Below are positions 4,484 through 6,583 of a DNA stretch of 6,583 nucleotides, piece by piece. This DNA is from a bacterium (GTDB lineage: Bacteria > Patescibacteriota > Microgenomatia > UBA8517): positions 1 to 6,583 of the forward strand of contig JAKAKU010000081.1 of the NCBI GenBank assembly GCA_021824385.1, read 5' to 3'. Numbering within the stretch: position 1 is the stretch's first letter; the number at the start of each line of letters is the position of its first letter. A program made the translations under genes and the position numbers. The notes beneath the pieces are model-generated. The model ran no database searches. It was given only the letters and a program-made list of their open reading frames with translations, and was not told where the DNA came from.

Positions 4484-5743
4484 ATGAGATTTCCTTCCAA
4501 ACACGCAGTCATCGTGGTTCTTCTGTGGGCGTTTGCTCCACTTGCGTGGTTTCTTATGTGGCGGGACAAAAAATACCACAGCTGGTTCCCAAAACTCTTG
4601 TGGATAAACGGAATCATCTTTGGAGTGATATTCATTACTCAGTCATTCATGGCAATCCCCAGACTCAACACGGTTTACGACGCCCTTCATATCCATGTCC
4701 CCTCATATGTACATCCAACTGCAATTCTTTTGGTTTTATTGTTTCTTGCTGGTCAAATTCTGGTCGGGCAATTATTGCAGCAAAAACTCAATCGAAAAAA
4801 GGGTGATGCTCAAAAGCATTTTGCCGACAAATTAGTTTTTCCTATCATTATTATTTTTGCGCTCGATGGAATACTCGGTATCATCACGGGGTTACTCACC
4901 ACACTCACGCCGGCTGCCCTGCTACAACCTGCAGTTAAACATTTTTTTTCACTCCCCACTCCTCCTGCAATAATTTCAGTTGTTCCCACGACACCTCCAG
5001 TTTTACCGCTGTATCCAAGCCCTACCCCCGTCAAAACTCAAAAACCCTTGAGCTTTTCAGAAATGAATTCAAAATATGGCCCTTGTACCAGGCTTCCAAC
5101 CCTTATGTACCACCATATTGAGGATCTGACACTCGCAAAAAAGCTGGGGCAAAGCGGGCTTGCCGTTTCTCCCGCTTACTTTGACTCACAAATGAACTAC
5201 CTCGCCACTCATGGTTATCAAACAATTGATCCCCAAAAATTAGTGAGTTTTTTCCAGTCAGGGGCGGCAATTTCTGCAAAATCTGTTCTTATCAGTTTCG
5301 ATGATGGATATGACGACTTTTATACCAATGCTTACCCAACGCTAAAAAAATATAATCTTAAAAGCATTCTGTTTCTCCCCACTGGACTGGTTGGGAATCC
5401 AGGTTACCTGACTTGGAGTGAAATCGAGGAAATGCACGCAAGCGGACTTGTTTTATTTGCGAACCATACCTGGAGCCACAAGCCCATGAACGCAAAAGAC
5501 GCTGAAGTTGAAATGGAAATCACCACCGCAGACCGAGAACTCAGTGAACATGGGCTCAATAATCCTAAAATATTTGCTTATCCTTATGGAACTGTTGGTC
5601 AGTTTGCACAAACACTTCTGAAGAATTTAGGATATAAAGCAGCATTCACCACTCATTCAGGTTCGGTACTTTGTACTCAAATGAGCCTCACACTTCCCCG
5701 CGTTCGTATCGGGAATGAACCTCTTTCTGGTTATGGTTTCTGA
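4484..5743 (+). CDS. Membrane-anchored polysaccharide deacetylase (CE4 / NodB domain)
   Basis: CE4 enzymes remove N- or O-acetyl groups from polysaccharides such as peptidoglycan, chitin oligomers or surface glycans, using a divalent metal. The 419-aa protein has an N-terminal membrane region with four likely segments (about 8-25, 38-56, 78-98, 117-141). A Pro/Thr-rich linker follows (about 158-188), then the catalytic domain (about 203-419). It shows LMYHHIED (207-214), motif 1 SFDDGYDD (271-278, Asp273 the likely base and Asp274 the metal ligand), motif 2 HTWSH (His328, His332 metal ligands), motif 3 AYPYG (365-369), and LPRVRI (404-409) near the end. All core catalytic and metal residues are therefore present, and the domain should be active. 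The topology suggests that the enzyme faces outside. The ATG at 4484 has no ribosome binding site and sits at the predicted transcription start. The gene is divergent from mscL. The substrate is unknown; the absence of a signal peptidase site suggests it stays tethered. Confidence 0.93.
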   Translation: MRFPSKHAVIVVLLWAFAPLAWFLMWRDKKYHSWFPKLLWINGIIFGVIFITQSFMAIPRLNTVYDALHIHVPSYVHPTAILLVLLFLAGQILVGQLLQQKLNRKKGDAQKHFADKLVFPIIIIFALDGILGIITGLLTTLTPAALLQPAVKHFFSLPTPPAIISVVPTTPPVLPLYPSPTPVKTQKPLSFSEMNSKYGPCTRLPTLMYHHIEDLTLAKKLGQSGLAVSPAYFDSQMNYLATHGYQTIDPQKLVSFFQSGAAISAKSVLISFDDGYDDFYTNAYPTLKKYNLKSILFLPTGLVGNPGYLTWSEIEEMHASGLVLFANHTWSHKPMNAKDAEVEMEITTADRELSEHGLNNPKIFAYPYGTVGQFAQTLLKNLGYKAAFTTHSGSVLCTQMSLTLPRVRIGNEPLSGYGF

Positions 5744-5794
5744 GGCATCCCAAAGAGGCGGATGTAAGTCGTTCTTTTATATTAGGTGAGTTTT

Positions 5795-5803
5795 TGGTAT
5801 AGT
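5795..5803 (+). promoter_or_regulatory. Extended -10 promoter (TGgTATAGT) for rpsU
   Basis: TG at 5795-5796, G, then TATAGT at 5798-5803. The -35 is weak (TTTTAT at 5775-5780, 17 bases upstream). Transcription would start near 5810, giving a leader of about 53 bases before the rpsU ATG. The 119-base gap after the deacetylase gene holds this promoter and the rpsU ribosome binding site; I see no convincing terminator in it. Confidence 0.6.
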
Positions 5804-5846
5804 ACCTAGTGTAAAGTGCAGTGACTTCAGAGTAGTGGAAATGAAT

Positions 5847-5852
5847 AGGAGG
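5847..5852 (+). promoter_or_regulatory. Ribosome binding site AGGAGG for rpsU
   Basis: A full AGGAGG precedes the ATG at 5863 by 10 bases, a slightly long spacer filled by GCGAATTTTT-like sequence. It is one of the strongest sites in the window and fits a highly expressed ribosomal protein gene. Confidence 0.85.
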
Positions 5853-5862
5853 CGAATTTTTT

Positions 5863-6057
5863 ATGGTTGTTGTTAAAAAACAAAAAGGCGAAAGCGACGA
5901 CAAACTTATTGCTCGATTCAGGAAGAGAGTTCTCTCTTCTGGGCTTCTATTGGAATATAGAGACCGAGAGCGTTACAAGAAAGAATCGGAAAAACGAAAA
6001 GAAAAGAAATACAAAATGAACTTCCAAATTGAGCTTGAAAAAAAGCGAAATAGTTAA
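5863..6057 (+). CDS. rpsU: 30S ribosomal protein bS21
   Basis: bS21 is a small basic protein of the 30S platform, close to the anti-Shine-Dalgarno end of 16S rRNA, that aids translation initiation. The 64-aa product begins MVVVKKQKGESDDKLIARF, the family's typical N-terminal strand and first helix. The RKRVLSSGLLLEYRDRERYKKESEKRKEK segment follows (about 20-48), and the rest is a Lys/Arg/Glu-rich helical tail. This length is usual for the family. The start is fixed by AGGAGG upstream and by the conserved N-terminus. It has its own promoter, and its stop codon is 3 bases from the stop of the convergent rnhB gene, with no terminator hairpin between them. Confidence 0.93.
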   Translation: MVVVKKQKGESDDKLIARFRKRVLSSGLLLEYRDRERYKKESEKRKEKKYKMNFQIELEKKRNS

Positions 6058-6060
6058 CGC

Positions 6061-6583
6061 TTAGTATTCACTCACATTTTGTACAATATTTCTCACGTAT
6101 AGTTTTCGATGATGTTTTGTCGTGCCAAATTTTCGGATTACATCTTGATGTTCTTTCGTGCCATATCCTTTATTTTTGGACCATAAATATTTCTTGTATA
6201 TAGACTTCCCACCGAGTTTTTTCATGAGATTATCTCTGTAGACTTTTGCAATAATACTTGCAGCTGCAATATGCATATTGAGCCTATCACCATGCACAAT
6301 GGGCTCTTGTTTCTCTTGTGGATAATGGTCGACTTTCGGGATGAAAAACGCATCAATGAGTAATTTCTCTGGAACTAGATCCATTCCCTGAAGTGCGAAT
6401 TTAATAGACGAACGAAATGCGAAGTTTGTGGCTTTTACAATCCCCAATTTATTAATTTTAGTTACACTCCCCACTCCAATTCCAAATGCCAAAGCATTCA
6501 TTAGTAACCATTGGTTTGCTCGTTCTCTTTGAAGCGCCGACAACAATTTTGAGTCTCGAATGACAATTCCATCAATCTTCCAA
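6061..6583 (-). CDS. rnhB: Ribonuclease HII, N-terminus cut by the window edge
   Basis: RNase HII cuts the RNA strand of RNA-DNA hybrids and starts removal of single ribonucleotides from DNA, in the cytoplasm with Mn or Mg. The frame is open to the right edge; the first readable residues are WKIDGIVIRDSKLLS. The visible 173 residues contain the DSK-LS...RE motif (residues 10-20), a KINKLGIVKATN segment (about 42-53), LLIDAF (Asp77, a catalytic acid position), IVHGDRLNMHIAAASIIAKVYRD (95-117, Asp117 catalytic) and NKGYGTKEHQDVIRKFG (137-153) before KHHRKLY. The usual LIDG reads LIDA here, a conservative change after the Asp. The missing part, roughly 30 residues to the right, should hold the N-terminal DE.GRG motif with the first catalytic pair. 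The TTG at 6546 is internal, not a start. Confidence 0.94.
   Translation of the reverse strand, partial: WKIDGIVIRDSKLLSALQRERANQWLLMNALAFGIGVGSVTKINKLGIVKATNFAFRSSIKFALQGMDLVPEKLLIDAFFIPKVDHYPQEKQEPIVHGDRLNMHIAAASIIAKVYRDNLMKKLGGKSIYKKYLWSKNKGYGTKEHQDVIRKFGTTKHHRKLYVRNIVQNVSEY

Noticed and set aside
4432..4806. Open frames of 67 aa (-) and 112 aa (+) at the start of the deacetylase gene
   Set aside because: They overlap the membrane region of the deacetylase and the divergent promoters; low-quality translations.
5746..5764. CATCC...GGATG hairpin after the deacetylase gene, as a terminator
   Set aside because: 5-bp stem without a following T-run; too weak to claim.
5783..5808. TAGGT...ACCTA inverted repeat around the rpsU -10, as an operator
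   Set aside because: Five-base arms with a 16-base gap are expected by chance; no second copy in the window.
1..6583. CRISPR array, tRNA, insertion sequence, attachment site or defence genes
   Set aside because: No direct repeat array, cloverleaf, transposase or inverted terminal repeats, or recognised defence domain was seen on reading both strands.

Overview
The window looks like chromosome from a member of the Candidate Phyla Radiation (Patescibacteria, most likely Microgenomates-like). This is an inference. It rests on short intergenic gaps, low to moderate GC, a compact bS21 beginning MVVVKKQKGESDD, a short MscL, and secreted proteins with Pro/Thr linkers. It also rests on a large exported protein of a type I recall from Microgenomates genomes. 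No phylogeny was run. There is no tRNA, rRNA, CRISPR array, insertion sequence or phage gene, and no gap without a gene is longer than about 120 bases.

Layout: (a) 2-604 (+) is the C-terminal part of a secreted protein, a Pro/Thr-rich linker followed by a CBM36/60-like xylan-binding-type domain. It runs off the left edge. (b) 690-1001 (+) is an orphan 103-aa protein with an extended -10 promoter, a strong ribosome binding site and its own terminator. (c) 1100-1531 (-) is a 143-aa exported orphan with a near-consensus promoter and a terminator facing that of (b). (d) 1624-4430 (-) is a probable operon, mscL - 641-aa exported/membrane protein (4-base GTGA overlap with mscL) - msrA (15-base gap). 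(e) 4484-5743 (+) is divergent from mscL across about 53 bases and encodes a membrane-anchored NodB-type (CE4) polysaccharide deacetylase. Its predicted transcript starts at or next to the ATG, so it may be leaderless. (f) 5863-6057 (+) is rpsU (bS21). (g) 6061-6583 (-) is rnhB (RNase HII), convergent with rpsU and cut by the right edge.

Most of the window concerns the cell envelope: a carbohydrate-binding secreted protein, a small exported protein, a mechanosensitive channel, a large surface protein with a deacetylase-like N-terminal half, and a true deacetylase. MsrA is a cytoplasmic repair enzyme joined to the channel operon, and rpsU and rnhB are housekeeping genes. The best candidates for something undescribed are the 641-aa protein with its mscL/msrA operon partners opposite the CE4 gene, and the two small orphans at 690-1531. 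I saw no clear sign of a defence or mobile system.
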